Assembly: GCA_938041275.1 (NCBI GenBank)
Contig: CALISH010000080.1
Coordinates: 1-47,190, forward strand
Reading direction: 5' to 3'
DNA: 47,190 bases
From: an uncultured Solobacterium sp.
GTDB taxonomy: Bacteria > Bacillota_I > Bacilli_A > Erysipelotrichales > Erysipelotrichaceae
A model generated the notes under the pieces. It was not told the origin of the DNA. It did no database searches and was given only the letters and a program-made list of their open reading frames with translations. Numbering within the stretch: position 1 is the stretch's first letter; each line of letters starts with the position of its first letter. The translations under genes and the position numbers were made by a program. This document shows positions 8,436 to 17,587 of the stretch, in pieces.

Positions 8436-10127
8436 ATGAAGATTGTAGTTATAGGTGGTGTAGCTGGTGGTGCCAGTGTTGCCGCAAGAGCTAGAAGAAT
8501 CGATGAAACAGCAGAAGTTATTATGTTTGAAAGAGGAGAGAATGTATCCTTCTCTAACTGCTGCCTACCTTTCGCTTTAAGTGGAATCGTTGATAACAGC
8601 GATAAGCTAGTTTTGATGAATCCAGAAGAATTCTGGAATAAGTACAGAATCAAGGCTTTGGTAAAGCATGAGGTTACAGAGATTCATCCAGACAAGAAAG
8701 AAGTAGTCGTAAAGAATTTAGTTACTGGAGAAAGCTTTACAGAAAGTTATGATAAATTAGCACTTTCACCAGGTGCGAACGCAATCTTGCCGGCTTCAAT
8801 TAAAGGTATCGACCGTGAAAATGTATTTGTAGTAAAGAATGTTACAGACATTAAAAAGATTGAAGCTTATGTAGCTGCGAAGAATGTAAATAAGGTAACT
8901 GTTGTTGGTGGTGGTTTTATTGGTCTAGAAGTGGCTGAGAATTTCCGCGAAGCAGGAAAAGAAGTAAATCTTGTGGAAGGTTTACCACAGGTTATGAAAC
9001 CTCTTGATGAAGATATGGCACAGATTCTTCACAAGGAAATCATTGATAATGGTATTAACCTTTATTTAGGAAAGACAGTGACAGAAGTCGGTGAAGGTGA
9101 AGTAGTTCTCTCTAGTGGAGAACATCTTCCAGCTGAAGCTGTGATTATGGCAATCGGTGTAGCGCCAGAGACAAAGCTTGCGAAGGATTGTGGTATTGAG
9201 CTTGGTAAGACAGGGGCAATCTTAGTAAACTATAACTACCAGACAAACTATCCTGATATTTATGCAGTAGGAGACGCAATCGAAGTTACAAATAGACTTA
9301 CAAATGATAAGACTAGACTTCCACTTGCAGGACCTGCACAAAGACAGGCAAGAGCTGCGGCTGACCATATGTTTGGTGAAACACACAGTAATAGAGGTGT
9401 TATTGGCTCAAGCTGTATCCATCTCTTTGGCTTAAATGTAGCAAACACAGGTCTAAATGAAAAAGATTGCCAACAACATGGTTATAACTATGACTTTGCG
9501 TATACAATCCCAGGAGACAAGGTTGGCTTAATGCCAGATAGTAACCCACTTTTCTTTAAGCTTATTTTTGAAAAGCCTACGGGAAGAATCTTAGGAGCGC
9601 AAGCAGTCGGCAAGGGTAGTGTAGATAAGAGAATCGATGTGATTGCGGCTACGATTAGTATGAACGCAACACTTGAAGACTTAAAGGAATTAGAACTATG
9701 CTATTCCCCATACTACTCAACAGCGAAGGATGTTGTGAATCACACAGCTCTTGTAGGACTAAATCTTTTACATGATAAATTCAGACAGGTTCCAGTTTAC
9801 AAGGTAAGAGAGCTTGTAGAAAATAATGCATGCATTATCGATGTTCGTGAACCAGATGAGTTTGAAAAGGGACATCTGATTAACGCGGTGAATATTCCAA
9901 TGTCTCAGTTTAGAGAAAGACTCAGTGAAATTCCTACAGATGTTCCTGTATACTTGCACTGTCGTTCTTCACAGCGTAGTTACAATGTCATCTGTGCATT
10001 ACAGAAGCTTGGCTATACAAATGTTTACAATATTTCTGGTTCGTATCTTGGTATTAGTTTCTATGAATACTATAGAGATAAGGCAGAGGGCAGAAAGCCA
10101 ATTGTGACAGAATATAACTTTGCATAA
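8436..10127 (+). CDS. CoA-disulfide reductase with C-terminal rhodanese domain
   Basis: A 563-residue flavoprotein of the pyridine-nucleotide disulfide reductase family fused to a rhodanese. Residues 1-30 have the FAD-binding GGVAGGASVAARAR, and C42 in SFSNCCLP aligns with the single redox cysteine of CoA-disulfide reductases. A second Rossmann motif, VTVVGGGFIGLEVAENF, binds NAD(P)H, and YAVGDAIE is the FAD pyrophosphate motif. The rhodanese domain (about 465-555) has its catalytic cysteine near 509 in HCRSSQRS. Full-length fusions of this size reduce CoA persulfide, polysulfide or disulfides. A neighbouring cysteine, C43, replaces the usual glycine. It ends a three-gene sulfur operon and has a strong AAAAGGAG ribosome binding site. 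Confidence 0.85.
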   Translation: MKIVVIGGVAGGASVAARARRIDETAEVIMFERGENVSFSNCCLPFALSGIVDNSDKLVLMNPEEFWNKYRIKALVKHEVTEIHPDKKEVVVKNLVTGESFTESYDKLALSPGANAILPASIKGIDRENVFVVKNVTDIKKIEAYVAAKNVNKVTVVGGGFIGLEVAENFREAGKEVNLVEGLPQVMKPLDEDMAQILHKEIIDNGINLYLGKTVTEVGEGEVVLSSGEHLPAEAVIMAIGVAPETKLAKDCGIELGKTGAILVNYNYQTNYPDIYAVGDAIEVTNRLTNDKTRLPLAGPAQRQARAAADHMFGETHSNRGVIGSSCIHLFGLNVANTGLNEKDCQQHGYNYDFAYTIPGDKVGLMPDSNPLFFKLIFEKPTGRILGAQAVGKGSVDKRIDVIAATISMNATLEDLKELELCYSPYYSTAKDVVNHTALVGLNLLHDKFRQVPVYKVRELVENNACIIDVREPDEFEKGHLINAVNIPMSQFRERLSEIPTDVPVYLHCRSSQRSYNVICALQKLGYTNVYNISGSYLGISFYEYYRDKAEGRKPIVTEYNFA

Positions 10128-10153
10128 TAAAGTGAAAATTTTTGAAAAATATT

Positions 10154-10181
10154 AAAGAATGGGGTTTCCTCATTCTTTTCA
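10154..10181 (+). terminator. Intrinsic terminator of the sulfur operon
   Basis: AAAGAATG pairs with CATTCTTT around a 9-nt loop and a T-rich tract follows, 27 bp after the stop codon. Confidence 0.7.
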
Positions 10182-10224
10182 ATATGCAAAATGATATAAT
10201 CAAAAGCGCAGAGGTGCTAGCAAC

Positions 10225-12141
10225 ATGAAGAAATTTTTATTAAAAATTATAACTGCGATGACAGTACTGACAAGTACGATTTCCACAGTTGTATACGCTG
10301 ATGAAGAACAGATATCGAATGATAGTTCGACGGTACGTATTCTATTTACGCATGACTTACATGATCATATCGATTCCTATCGTGTGACGAATACAGAGAC
10401 GGGTGAACCAGAAGTGATTGGTGGATATGCACAACTAGCAGGAACTATTGCGGCAAATCGTAACGATCATACGATACTGGTTGATGCAGGTGATTTTTCA
10501 ATGGGTACTTTCTATAATGCCTTATTTGAAAAGAGTGCACCCGATTTATCGCTATTAGGAATGATGGGTTATGATGCGACAACACTTGGAAACCATGAGT
10601 TTGATTATGGTGTCGCTTCTCTTACAAAGATGATTGAAAGTTCTACCAATACTCCTCCAATTGTTTGTAGTAATCTTACATTTGGTGAGGATGAAGAATC
10701 ACAGGCGTTAAAGAAAGCCTGGGAAGATCATGGTGGTGCAGAATATAAAATCATTGAACGTGGTGGATATAAGATTGGCTTATTTGGGGTAATGGGTGAA
10801 GACAGTGTCTATTACACAGCTGCTGGTAGTAACACTTTCCCTGACCGTATCGAAGTTGCCAAGAAGATGGTTCAGAAACTGAAAGAAGAAGGTGCACAAG
10901 TGATTGTTTGCCTTTCTCATAGTGGTACAAATAAAGACTCTAGTAAGTCGGAGGATGAAATCCTTGCACAGAAGGTAGATGGTATCGACGTTATTATCAG
11001 TGGTCATACCCATACTGTTTTAACAGAACCGATTCATAAGAATAAAACATGGATTGTATCTGCGGGATGTTTTGGTAAGTATCTTGGTTTGTTAGATATC
11101 GACGCAAAGACAAAAGAGAAGATTGATTATCAATTGATTCCTATTACGGCAGAAAGTCCAGTTGATCAAACAATTAGCGCAAAAATTCAAGAATATAAAA
11201 CGGATGTAAATGAAAATTATCTCAAGCAATATGGATATACAATGGACCAATCGATTGGGTATACAAACTTCCCGCTAACGGATGTGTATGAAGATTATTC
11301 TGCCTTTACAGGAAACTCTATGGCAGACCTCATTACGGATGCCTATGTATATGCAAGCAAGTTAACAACCAAAGATACTTCATTTACGATAGGATTGACC
11401 GCAAAGGGAATTATTCGCTCTGGACTTGTGAAGGGTGATATCACAGTTGGGGAAGTATACGATGCGGTAAACCTTGGCAAAGGAAATGACGGTTTACTTG
11501 GATATCCACTGATTCGTGTATATATGAAGGGCTCTGATTTAATCAAAGTTGCAGAGCTAGATCGTAGTGTGGGTAAAGATATGATGGTGGATGGACAACT
11601 ATTCTTTAGTGGCATGCAGTATCATTACTCTGATTACCGCTTTATCTTAAATCATGTAGTCGATGCGGAAGTTCGCACGAATGCAGGCTTCTATATACCT
11701 GTAGAAAAGGATAAGTTATATCCTGTGGTAACGAACTTGTATATCGCAAATATGTTGCCATCGGTGGGTAAGAAGACATTTAATCAGCTAGACATTCATA
11801 CATATGATGCCTCAGGTCATGAAATCAAAGATTTTTCAGATATGATTTTGTACAATGCGGATGGAACTGAGTTAAAAGAATGGCAAGCAATCACACGTTA
11901 TATCTCAGATATGGATAAAGTAAATGGAGTATCTGAGATGAAAGCACAGTACCAAACCGCAAGAGATCAGAAGATCAAGGATAAGCATTTTAGCTTCATA
12001 CGCTTCTTCCAAAACACTTCAGCTTTTGGCTATCGTATCTATCTAGCAATCATTATCGCAATCGTAGCACTGTTAGGAATCATCAGACTTATCACATATC
12101 TGATTCGCAGACAGCGTGAGAAAAAAATGAATATCAATTAA
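10225..12141 (+). CDS. Surface-anchored 5'-nucleotidase / metallophosphatase
   Basis: A 638-residue extracellular phosphoesterase of the UshA/5'-nucleotidase family. It has a signal peptide (residues 1-25, ending VYADE), then the two-metal catalytic core: HDLHDH, LVDAGDF, GNHEFDYG, CLSHSG and SGHTHT. A 5'-nucleotidase C-terminal substrate domain follows (about 340-540; GNSMADLITDAY). One hydrophobic helix near 612-632 with a basic tail (RRQREKK) anchors it in the membrane instead of an LPXTG motif. It should release phosphate from nucleotides outside the cell for salvage. It stands alone between two terminators. The start follows AGAGGTG. A 2',3'-cyclic nucleotide phosphodiesterase activity is possible, as in relatives. 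Confidence 0.85.
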   Translation: MKKFLLKIITAMTVLTSTISTVVYADEEQISNDSSTVRILFTHDLHDHIDSYRVTNTETGEPEVIGGYAQLAGTIAANRNDHTILVDAGDFSMGTFYNALFEKSAPDLSLLGMMGYDATTLGNHEFDYGVASLTKMIESSTNTPPIVCSNLTFGEDEESQALKKAWEDHGGAEYKIIERGGYKIGLFGVMGEDSVYYTAAGSNTFPDRIEVAKKMVQKLKEEGAQVIVCLSHSGTNKDSSKSEDEILAQKVDGIDVIISGHTHTVLTEPIHKNKTWIVSAGCFGKYLGLLDIDAKTKEKIDYQLIPITAESPVDQTISAKIQEYKTDVNENYLKQYGYTMDQSIGYTNFPLTDVYEDYSAFTGNSMADLITDAYVYASKLTTKDTSFTIGLTAKGIIRSGLVKGDITVGEVYDAVNLGKGNDGLLGYPLIRVYMKGSDLIKVAELDRSVGKDMMVDGQLFFSGMQYHYSDYRFILNHVVDAEVRTNAGFYIPVEKDKLYPVVTNLYIANMLPSVGKKTFNQLDIHTYDASGHEIKDFSDMILYNADGTELKEWQAITRYISDMDKVNGVSEMKAQYQTARDQKIKDKHFSFIRFFQNTSAFGYRIYLAIIIAIVALLGIIRLITYLIRRQREKKMNIN

Positions 12142-12188
12142 AAAACAACGTGGTATACTAAATCTATATACAACAGAAGGGGAATGAC

Positions 12189-13424
12189 ATGAGCGAAAAT
12201 AATACAAATCAAACACAAACACAGGCACAAGCACAGACACAAACAGAGCCAGAAATCACACTTACGCTAACGCCTGATGAGCTTCAAGAAGAAAATCAAA
12301 AACAGTTAGCTGACCTAGAAGCGAAAAAGGCAGCTGAAGAAGATGAGAAACTAAAATCTATTGACCCAATCGAGGCAACAGAATTTAGTGATGCAGAACA
12401 AAAGACAATCGATACTTTCTCACAGAAGATTGATATCATGGATTCTAATACAGTTCTCCAGTATGGTTCGGCTGCACAGAAGAAAGTAACGGATTTCTCC
12501 AATACAGCATTACAGAATGTACGTACAAAGGACTTAGGTGAGATTGGAAATATCCTCACAGATCTTGTTGTAAATTTAAAGAATACATCTGACTCTGATG
12601 AGAAGAAGGGATTCTTTGCAAGCTTATTTGAAAAAGGTAAGTCAAAGGTTGAAGAGTTCAGAGCTCGCTATGACAAGGCAGAAGCTAACGTTGAAAAGAT
12701 TGCAGGTGTCTTAGAAGATCATCAGATCCAATTGTTAAAGGATATCGCTTTATTAGATGAACTCTATGAACGCAACCAAATAAACATCAAGGAATTAAGC
12801 ATGTATATCATTGCTGGACGTAAGAAGTTGAAGGAAGTTCGTGCAAGTGAATTACCTGAATTAATCGCAAAGGCAAAGCAGACAGGCTTACCTGAAGATG
12901 CACAGAAGGCAAATGATTTAGAACAGGCTTGTGTACGTTTTGAAAAGAAACTCTATGACCTTGAACTAACAAGACAGGTTTCCATCCAGATGGCACCACA
13001 GATTCGTTTGGTACAGAACAACGATACTCTTATGACTGAAAAGATTCAGAGTACTCTTGCGAATACAATTCCACTCTGGAAGAACCAGATTGTATTGTCT
13101 TTAGGTATCACACACTCCAAGCAAGCAATGGAAGCGCAACGTGAAGTTACAAACATGACGAATGAGCTTCTCAAGAAGAATGCGGAAACATTGCACCAGG
13201 CAACAGTTGATACAGCGAAAGAGAGTGAACGTGGTATTGTTGATATTGAAACATTACAGCACACAAATGAACAGTTAATTTCTACATTGGATGAAGTATT
13301 GAACATTCAGAAGGAAGGCCGTGACAAGCGTGAAGCTGCACAGCTTGAACTACGTCGTATTGAAAACCAATTAACAAATAAGTTGTTGGAAATCAATGCA
13401 GAAAAAGATGTCACAAAGAGATAG
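12189..13424 (+). CDS. TelA-family toxic anion resistance protein
   Basis: A 411-residue cytoplasmic protein of the TelA/KlaA family, mostly long helices. After a low-complexity N-terminus rich in Gln, Thr and Ala (residues 4-20), the family core starts at FSDAEQKTIDTFSQKID and includes YDKAEANVEKIAGVLEDHQIQLLKDI and LQHTNEQLISTLDEVL. The family was named for tellurite resistance, but its members more widely act in envelope stress or toxin tolerance, and the molecular role is not settled. Its common partner XpaC is not adjacent. A TATACT -10 box and AAGGGG ribosome binding site precede it, so it is probably monocistronic. Confidence 0.85.
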   Translation: MSENNTNQTQTQAQAQTQTEPEITLTLTPDELQEENQKQLADLEAKKAAEEDEKLKSIDPIEATEFSDAEQKTIDTFSQKIDIMDSNTVLQYGSAAQKKVTDFSNTALQNVRTKDLGEIGNILTDLVVNLKNTSDSDEKKGFFASLFEKGKSKVEEFRARYDKAEANVEKIAGVLEDHQIQLLKDIALLDELYERNQINIKELSMYIIAGRKKLKEVRASELPELIAKAKQTGLPEDAQKANDLEQACVRFEKKLYDLELTRQVSIQMAPQIRLVQNNDTLMTEKIQSTLANTIPLWKNQIVLSLGITHSKQAMEAQREVTNMTNELLKKNAETLHQATVDTAKESERGIVDIETLQHTNEQLISTLDEVLNIQKEGRDKREAAQLELRRIENQLTNKLLEINAEKDVTKR

Positions 13425-13448
13425 CAAAACACTCTAATACATGAGAAG

Positions 13449-13500
13449 AATAAAGTGAACTCCTAAAAGTCGGACAATGACTAAGGCGGTTCACTTTATT
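13449..13500 (+). repeat. IS-end-like hairpin copy 1, may terminate telA
   Basis: AATAAAGTGAAC and GTTCACTTTATT form a 12-bp stem around a loop holding AAAAGTCGGACA and a small AGTC/GACT hairpin. T-rich sequence follows, so it can work as a terminator. The GAACTCC-AAAAGTCGGACA pattern resembles terminal repeats of IS3-family (IS150-group) elements as I remember them. A related copy lies inverted at 15006. Confidence 0.5.
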
Positions 13501-14164
13501 TCTTACTGTATAAGTCGATATAACTGATTTTGTGTTTAAATACTTGAATTAGATAATCCGGAAGTTATTTACACAAATATAGCCAAAAGCGATAGTTTCT
13601 GTTTCTTTTCAATGAACAAAATCAGATTATCTTATCAAGTCGTTATTGTGGTTCACTATATAACGGCTTTTATTCTTATTGGCAGAAAAATACCATGCTT
13701 GCAGTCAGGTAATGAGTTATCAAAATATATTCATTCGTTTTCATCTATTAGTTCATTTCAATCCTCGTAAACATCTCCAAGCGTTGCACATGCAATGATA
13801 AAAAATATCAAGGTATATACAAAGTCTCAGAAAGAGATATCTAGGTCATTATGCGATCCTTCTTCATTGGTGCGAGAAAGATGAGGGAGAATTACAAAAG
13901 AAAATAAATGATAGAAGCAGAATACTTATGAGTAAAGAATGTATGATAGAAGACCACTTGTAGGGTAGGGTTAAAAGACGGTACAAGAACTCTATTTTTT
14001 AAATATGATTTAAGTACAAAGACTAAGTTAAAGAATAATTTGCATATCTTTCAAAAATGCTTAATATTAATGGGTTTTGAGATTATATTGAGCGGACTAT
14101 CAAGTTATGCTAAAATAAAAAAATCAAAAAATTAAGTTAGAGATTATTGAGGATAAGTAATTAT
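13501..14164. other. Gene-free AT-rich stretch
   Basis: About 660 bp with no credible coding frame on either strand. One hairpin is clear: AAGTCGTTAT pairs with ATAACGGCTT at 13637-13669, followed by TTATTCTTATT, which looks like an orphan terminator and points to a lost gene upstream of it. The rest is short frames broken by stops, probably decayed DNA. Confidence 0.5.
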
Positions 14165-14824
14165 ATGAGTAATGGAATATCTATTGTAAAAGGCATTCTA
14201 TGGGTGCTTGTTTGGTTTGGTTTTATGATTTTTTATACGGTTCTTGATATTTTAATCTGGAGAAAGATCGCACCTGAACAAAGTAGATTTTTAAACTTAA
14301 TTACTGTTGCTATATGTATGGCAATATTTCTTAATCTACTAGTGACAAAAACAAATTTTAAACTACGTTTATTTTCAAATATTTCTTTTTTGGGAATAGT
14401 ATTAGCATTAGGGTGTTCCGTATTGTTTTATTTTCTTTTAGATAAGGGGTTAGATCCCCTGTTTGAAGATTTATTTCCATCAAGTAAAGAAAATTACCAA
14501 CAAATTATCCGTTTAATACAGATATCACCGATTGTTAGTTTTTTTGATTTTTGTATCCTTGCGCCTATTCTTGAAGAAGTTCTAATGAGAGGTTTTTTGC
14601 TTGATGGTCTTTCTATAAACTATGGGAAAATTGTTGCCTTACTTATATCTGCCGCATTTTTCTCAATACTCCATTTTAATATTGCTCAAATAGTACCCTC
14701 ATTTATATGTGGCATAATTTTGGGTTTACTTTATTTTTATACTGATTCTATATTTTCTTGTATCCTTGCTCATATGGGATATAATGCGATTTCATATATG
14801 ATGATAATATTATCTAAACTATAG
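14165..14824 (+). CDS. CPBP-family intramembrane metalloprotease
   Basis: A 219-residue membrane protein of the CPBP (Abi/CAAX-like) family. The active-site motifs are present in order: EEVLMRG (EExxxR), FSILHFN (HxxxN-like) and CILAHMGYNA (HxxxN). These residues chelate zinc within the membrane in relatives such as Rce1. About six to seven hydrophobic helices are predicted. I chose ATG 14165 with GAGG 11 nt upstream; a TTG at 14147 would add six residues. The gene is much more AT-rich than its neighbours and lies between two inverted IS-end-like repeats, so it was probably acquired. Family members in Gram-positives often give bacteriocin self-immunity or act in signalling, but no bacteriocin gene is visible here. 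Confidence 0.8.
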   Translation: MSNGISIVKGILWVLVWFGFMIFYTVLDILIWRKIAPEQSRFLNLITVAICMAIFLNLLVTKTNFKLRLFSNISFLGIVLALGCSVLFYFLLDKGLDPLFEDLFPSSKENYQQIIRLIQISPIVSFFDFCILAPILEEVLMRGFLLDGLSINYGKIVALLISAAFFSILHFNIAQIVPSFICGIILGLLYFYTDSIFSCILAHMGYNAISYMMIILSKL

Positions 14825-14836
14825 TGGGTTATAAAA

Positions 14837-14867
14837 AGGAAGTAAGAGCAAATAGTCAATACTTCCT
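14837..14867 (+). terminator. Hairpin after the CPBP protease gene
   Basis: AGGAAGTA pairs with TACTTCCT 12 bp past the stop codon. The T-tract is imperfect (CGTTTCCGTTTTT), so termination may be weak. Confidence 0.5.
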
Positions 14868-15005
14868 CGTTTCCGTTTTTCCACAGATACTGAATAAGCC
14901 TACAGCATTGCTTGAAAATTTCACTTTGAGACTTCAATTCAAATTCATGTTTCATAGGGACATTTATGGCTTACATTTTTAAAATAAATGAACAATATAC
15001 TCTGT

Positions 15006-15056
15006 GAAGTGAATCTCTTAAGTTGTTGTCCAACTTTTGAAGTTCACTTCATTTTT
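15006..15056 (-). repeat. IS-end-like hairpin copy 2, inverted relative to copy 1
   Basis: GAAGTGAA pairs with TTCACTTC, with an inner AAGTTG/CAACTT hairpin. Read on the minus strand it carries AAAAGTTGGACA and closely resembles the 13449 copy. On the plus strand it is followed by ATTTTT and could act as a terminator. The pair defines a segment of about 1.6 kb holding the CPBP gene. Confidence 0.5.
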
Positions 15057-15221
15057 CTGCGAGTTCAACTTTCTTTCGTATTTCTAAGATTTTCTTGTAT
15101 AGGTACATTCCCCTTTTTTAATGTTTCTACTACTGATTTCCATTTAGAACATTAAAAAATCTAAAGAAATAGTCCATTAATCGTAGAAAATAACAACATC
15201 AGATAAGAAAAATATATCAAA
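15057..15221. other. Non-coding AT-rich stretch
   Basis: No coding frame, hairpin or promoter stands out between the repeat and the decayed gene that follows. Confidence 0.4.
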
Positions 15222-15469
15222 ATGCTAACGGACGATTTACCAGTATTTCATGCCCGCATTGAAATCTTGCAAGAAGAGTTATATGTGATTCTAAGTATCT
15301 TTCGTCAGATATATATTGCAGTGGGAACCGGCAGATGTGAAATGAACTAGCATACATTCTAACACGACTACTGTATTTTAGTTACCATGTTAAAACAAAA
15401 ACCATGCTAGAAGATAGTGGAATCATCTCTGGAACGTTAGAGGAATTACTAAATTACATACGTCGCTAA
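15222..15469 (+). pseudogene. Decayed gene remnant of unknown function
   Basis: Two abutting frames read like pieces of one protein: MLTDDLPVFHARIEILQEEL (15222 on, 42 codons) and, in the next frame, NELAYILTRLLYFSYHVKTK then TMLEDSGIISGTLEELLNYI up to a stop at 15469. The composition is protein-like and the shift falls near 15340. No ribosome binding site is present. I do not recognise a family. It is probably a relic linked to the decayed patch around it. Confidence 0.3.
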
Positions 15470-15520
15470 TTGGAATGGTGAATATAGTGTTATAATAAAA
15501 ACCAATTACGGAGGTGCCAA

Positions 15521-16102
15521 ATGATTTGTAAGAATTGTGGAAAAGAAATATCTGACAAAAGCAAGTTCTGCGGCTATTGCGGCGCAAAGACTGTAGAACA
15601 GCTGGTACAATCACAGCCTCAGGCTGTGAAAGAAAGTATATTCTCAAGGTTTCATTTCTGCAAGTCCGATCTTATTACTCTGTGGAAAGTCGTGGAAAAT
15701 TCTTTTCAAGGTAGTGAGTTATCATTTGCGGCATCAGTTGTCATTGTAGTATTGAATCTGATTGCGAATATTCTAATCTTAAGATGTATTATCTGTGGAA
15801 TTGGACTAACAATCGTCTTTGTAGGTAGTATTTATACGTATTGTTACCTAAACCGTCGAGAAGGACAAAAACCAGAGGATGTATACTGTGGCGTAGCGAG
15901 AATTATATTTGCTCCAACAGTATTTATATTACTCACGGGAATATTTATTTTATTCCAAACGCTTGTAGCACTATGGGTATGGGCAATACTTCTATCGATG
16001 TCATTTTGTGTGGGTTCTCTTTTTGCGACAGTCAAAAGAGGGAATCGTTTCTCAACATACGCTTGGAAAGCTCTTCAATCCAGTTTCATTGCTAGGATTT
16101 AG
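15521..16102 (+). CDS. Zinc-ribbon membrane protein, function unknown
   Basis: A 193-residue protein beginning with a four-cysteine zinc ribbon (MICKNCGKEISDKSKFCGYCG; Cys at 3, 6, 17 and 20). A short linker and then about four hydrophobic segments follow (FAASVVIVVLNLIANILIL through FILLTGIFILFQTLVALWVW). Such N-terminal zinc ribbons with C-terminal membrane domains are common in Bacillota, and their roles are mostly unknown. The start is firm: GGAGGT lies 7 nt upstream. It is followed 16 bp later by the GH25 gene, so the two are probably cotranscribed, which hints at an envelope role. Confidence 0.7.
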   Translation: MICKNCGKEISDKSKFCGYCGAKTVEQLVQSQPQAVKESIFSRFHFCKSDLITLWKVVENSFQGSELSFAASVVIVVLNLIANILILRCIICGIGLTIVFVGSIYTYCYLNRREGQKPEDVYCGVARIIFAPTVFILLTGIFILFQTLVALWVWAILLSMSFCVGSLFATVKRGNRFSTYAWKALQSSFIARI

Positions 16103-16118
16103 ACAGATGTGGTAATTG

Positions 16119-16955
16119 ATGAGATACTATCGTAGAAAGAAAAGAGTAAAGAGAACGTGGACCATCGCTGCTGCGGTGGTAATCTGTTTTATATTAATGA
16201 CGATTCGCAATATTTATATGCAAGCATATCGGGCAAGACAATTCTTGCAAGAGGAACAGCTTGTTGAGACTGATCCAAACATGCATACATATAACTGGAA
16301 TAACTTGACATGGAGTAATGGGTTTCCAGCCTATGAGGATGATACATATACATCTGTGATTGGTATCGATGTTTCGTCACACCAAAAATCAATTGATTGG
16401 GCAGCTGTTAAAAATAGTGGTGTGAAGTTTGCGATGATTCAAGTAGGATATCGTGGATATGAAACAGGTGCTCTCATGGATGATGCATACTTTGAAGAGA
16501 ATATCCAAGGCGCAATAGAAAATGGAATTGATGTAGGTGTTTATTTCTTCTCCCAAGCGGTTTCCGCGGAAGAAGCGCGTGCAGAGGCAGACTTTGTCTT
16601 AGAACGTGTAAAGAAATACAAGCTACAACTACCAATTGTATTTGATTTAGAAGAAGTAAGTAATGCGAAAGACCGTGTAGAAAGTACCACTTCTGAGGAG
16701 CGTACACAAGCAGCTGTCACATTTATGAACCATATAAAAAATGCTGGCTACCAAGCAATGGTATACAGCAGTTCTCAATTATTTGAGACAGTATTCGAGA
16801 TAAACTATCTACATGATTATGATTTCTGGGTAGCGGATTATTCCTCTGCACCAAACTTTAGTTATCATTTCAGTATTTGGCAGTATACGGATGCTGGAAC
16901 TGTAGATGGTATCTCAACAAACGTTGATATGAATATCATGTTTATAAAGAAATAG
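16119..16955 (+). CDS. GH25 family lysozyme, membrane-anchored
   Basis: A 278-residue glycoside hydrolase family 25 protein (N-acetylmuramidase). A basic N-terminus (MRYYRRKKRVKR) and one transmembrane helix near 13-32 put the catalytic domain outside the cell. The domain starts at SVIGIDVSSHQKSIDW and includes IQVGYRGYETG, VGVYFFSQA, the acidic pair in VFDLEEV (expected catalytic residues with the Asp of GIDVS), DFWVADYSS and IWQYTDAGTVDGI. No cell-wall binding repeats follow. A TTG at 16116 directly abuts the chosen ATG. It lies convergent with yigZ and their ends abut. Confidence 0.9.
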   Translation: MRYYRRKKRVKRTWTIAAAVVICFILMTIRNIYMQAYRARQFLQEEQLVETDPNMHTYNWNNLTWSNGFPAYEDDTYTSVIGIDVSSHQKSIDWAAVKNSGVKFAMIQVGYRGYETGALMDDAYFEENIQGAIENGIDVGVYFFSQAVSAEEARAEADFVLERVKKYKLQLPIVFDLEEVSNAKDRVESTTSEERTQAAVTFMNHIKNAGYQAMVYSSSQLFETVFEINYLHDYDFWVADYSSAPNFSYHFSIWQYTDAGTVDGISTNVDMNIMFIKK

Positions 16956-17567
16956 TTATTCATTGACAGGTTCTTCATAAAGAGTGGAGCCTGTCTTTTC
17001 TGTTTCTGCACTTCCTTTTGTTAGATCAGAGAGGATAGCTTGCAGATTTTCTTCGTTACTTGCAAAGTACGCATGTGCATTGTCATCATAATCAAAACTA
17101 GCATCACTTGTATGATTGCGTATCCAGTTTTCTACGCTGCCGATATACTCATATGGATATTTTACATGCCAGGTAGCGATAGACATGTCTATTACTTTAT
17201 AGGCTTCTTGTAGAACTGCATTGGTTACACCACCATATGCACGAATTAATCCACCGGCTCCAAGTTTTATTCCACCAAAGTAACGCACGACACAGACTGC
17301 CGTATCAGATAGCCCTGCTTTGCGAATCGCTTCAAGGATAGGGATACCAGCTGTACCTGCAGGTTCATGATTATCATTGGATTTTTGATATGCATCGTTT
17401 TCTCCGACGATGTATGCGGTACATACATGCGTCGCATCACGGAATTCATCACGGATGTAGTTGATGTATGCTTTGGCTTCTTCTTCGGTCTTTGCGACGG
17501 TTGCACAGGCGATAAATCGTGATTTTTGGATAACAGTTTCTTTGCGGAATTCATTTTTTAGACGCAT
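16956..17567 (-). CDS. YigZ/IMPACT family protein (UPF0029)
   Basis: A 203-residue YigZ-family protein. The family core is clear: KSRFIACATVAKTEEEAKAY, the signature DNHEPAGTAGIPIL, and VVRYFGGIKLGAGGLIRAYG. A ferredoxin-like C-terminal domain follows. Bacterial YigZ proteins are linked by homology to the eukaryotic translation regulator IMPACT, but their biochemical role is not established. I place the start at 17567, where AAGAGGT stands 5-6 nt upstream; an ATG at 17582 would coincide with the likely transcription start. The gene is divergent from mutL with fused promoters. Confidence 0.85.
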   Translation of the reverse strand: MRLKNEFRKETVIQKSRFIACATVAKTEEEAKAYINYIRDEFRDATHVCTAYIVGENDAYQKSNDNHEPAGTAGIPILEAIRKAGLSDTAVCVVRYFGGIKLGAGGLIRAYGGVTNAVLQEAYKVIDMSIATWHVKYPYEYIGSVENWIRNHTSDASFDYDDNAHAYFASNEENLQAILSDLTKGSAETEKTGSTLYEEPVNE

Positions 17568-17587
17568 GATAACCTCTTTCATAAATC

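Noticed and set aside
9823..9838. 16-bp palindrome ATAATGCATGCATTAT
   Set aside because: Lies in the coding sequence of the CoADR-rhodanese fusion with no promoter nearby; probably chance.
13501..14164. Decayed IS transposase between telA and the CPBP gene
   Set aside because: The IS-like ends suggested it, but I could not read any transposase motif in any frame.
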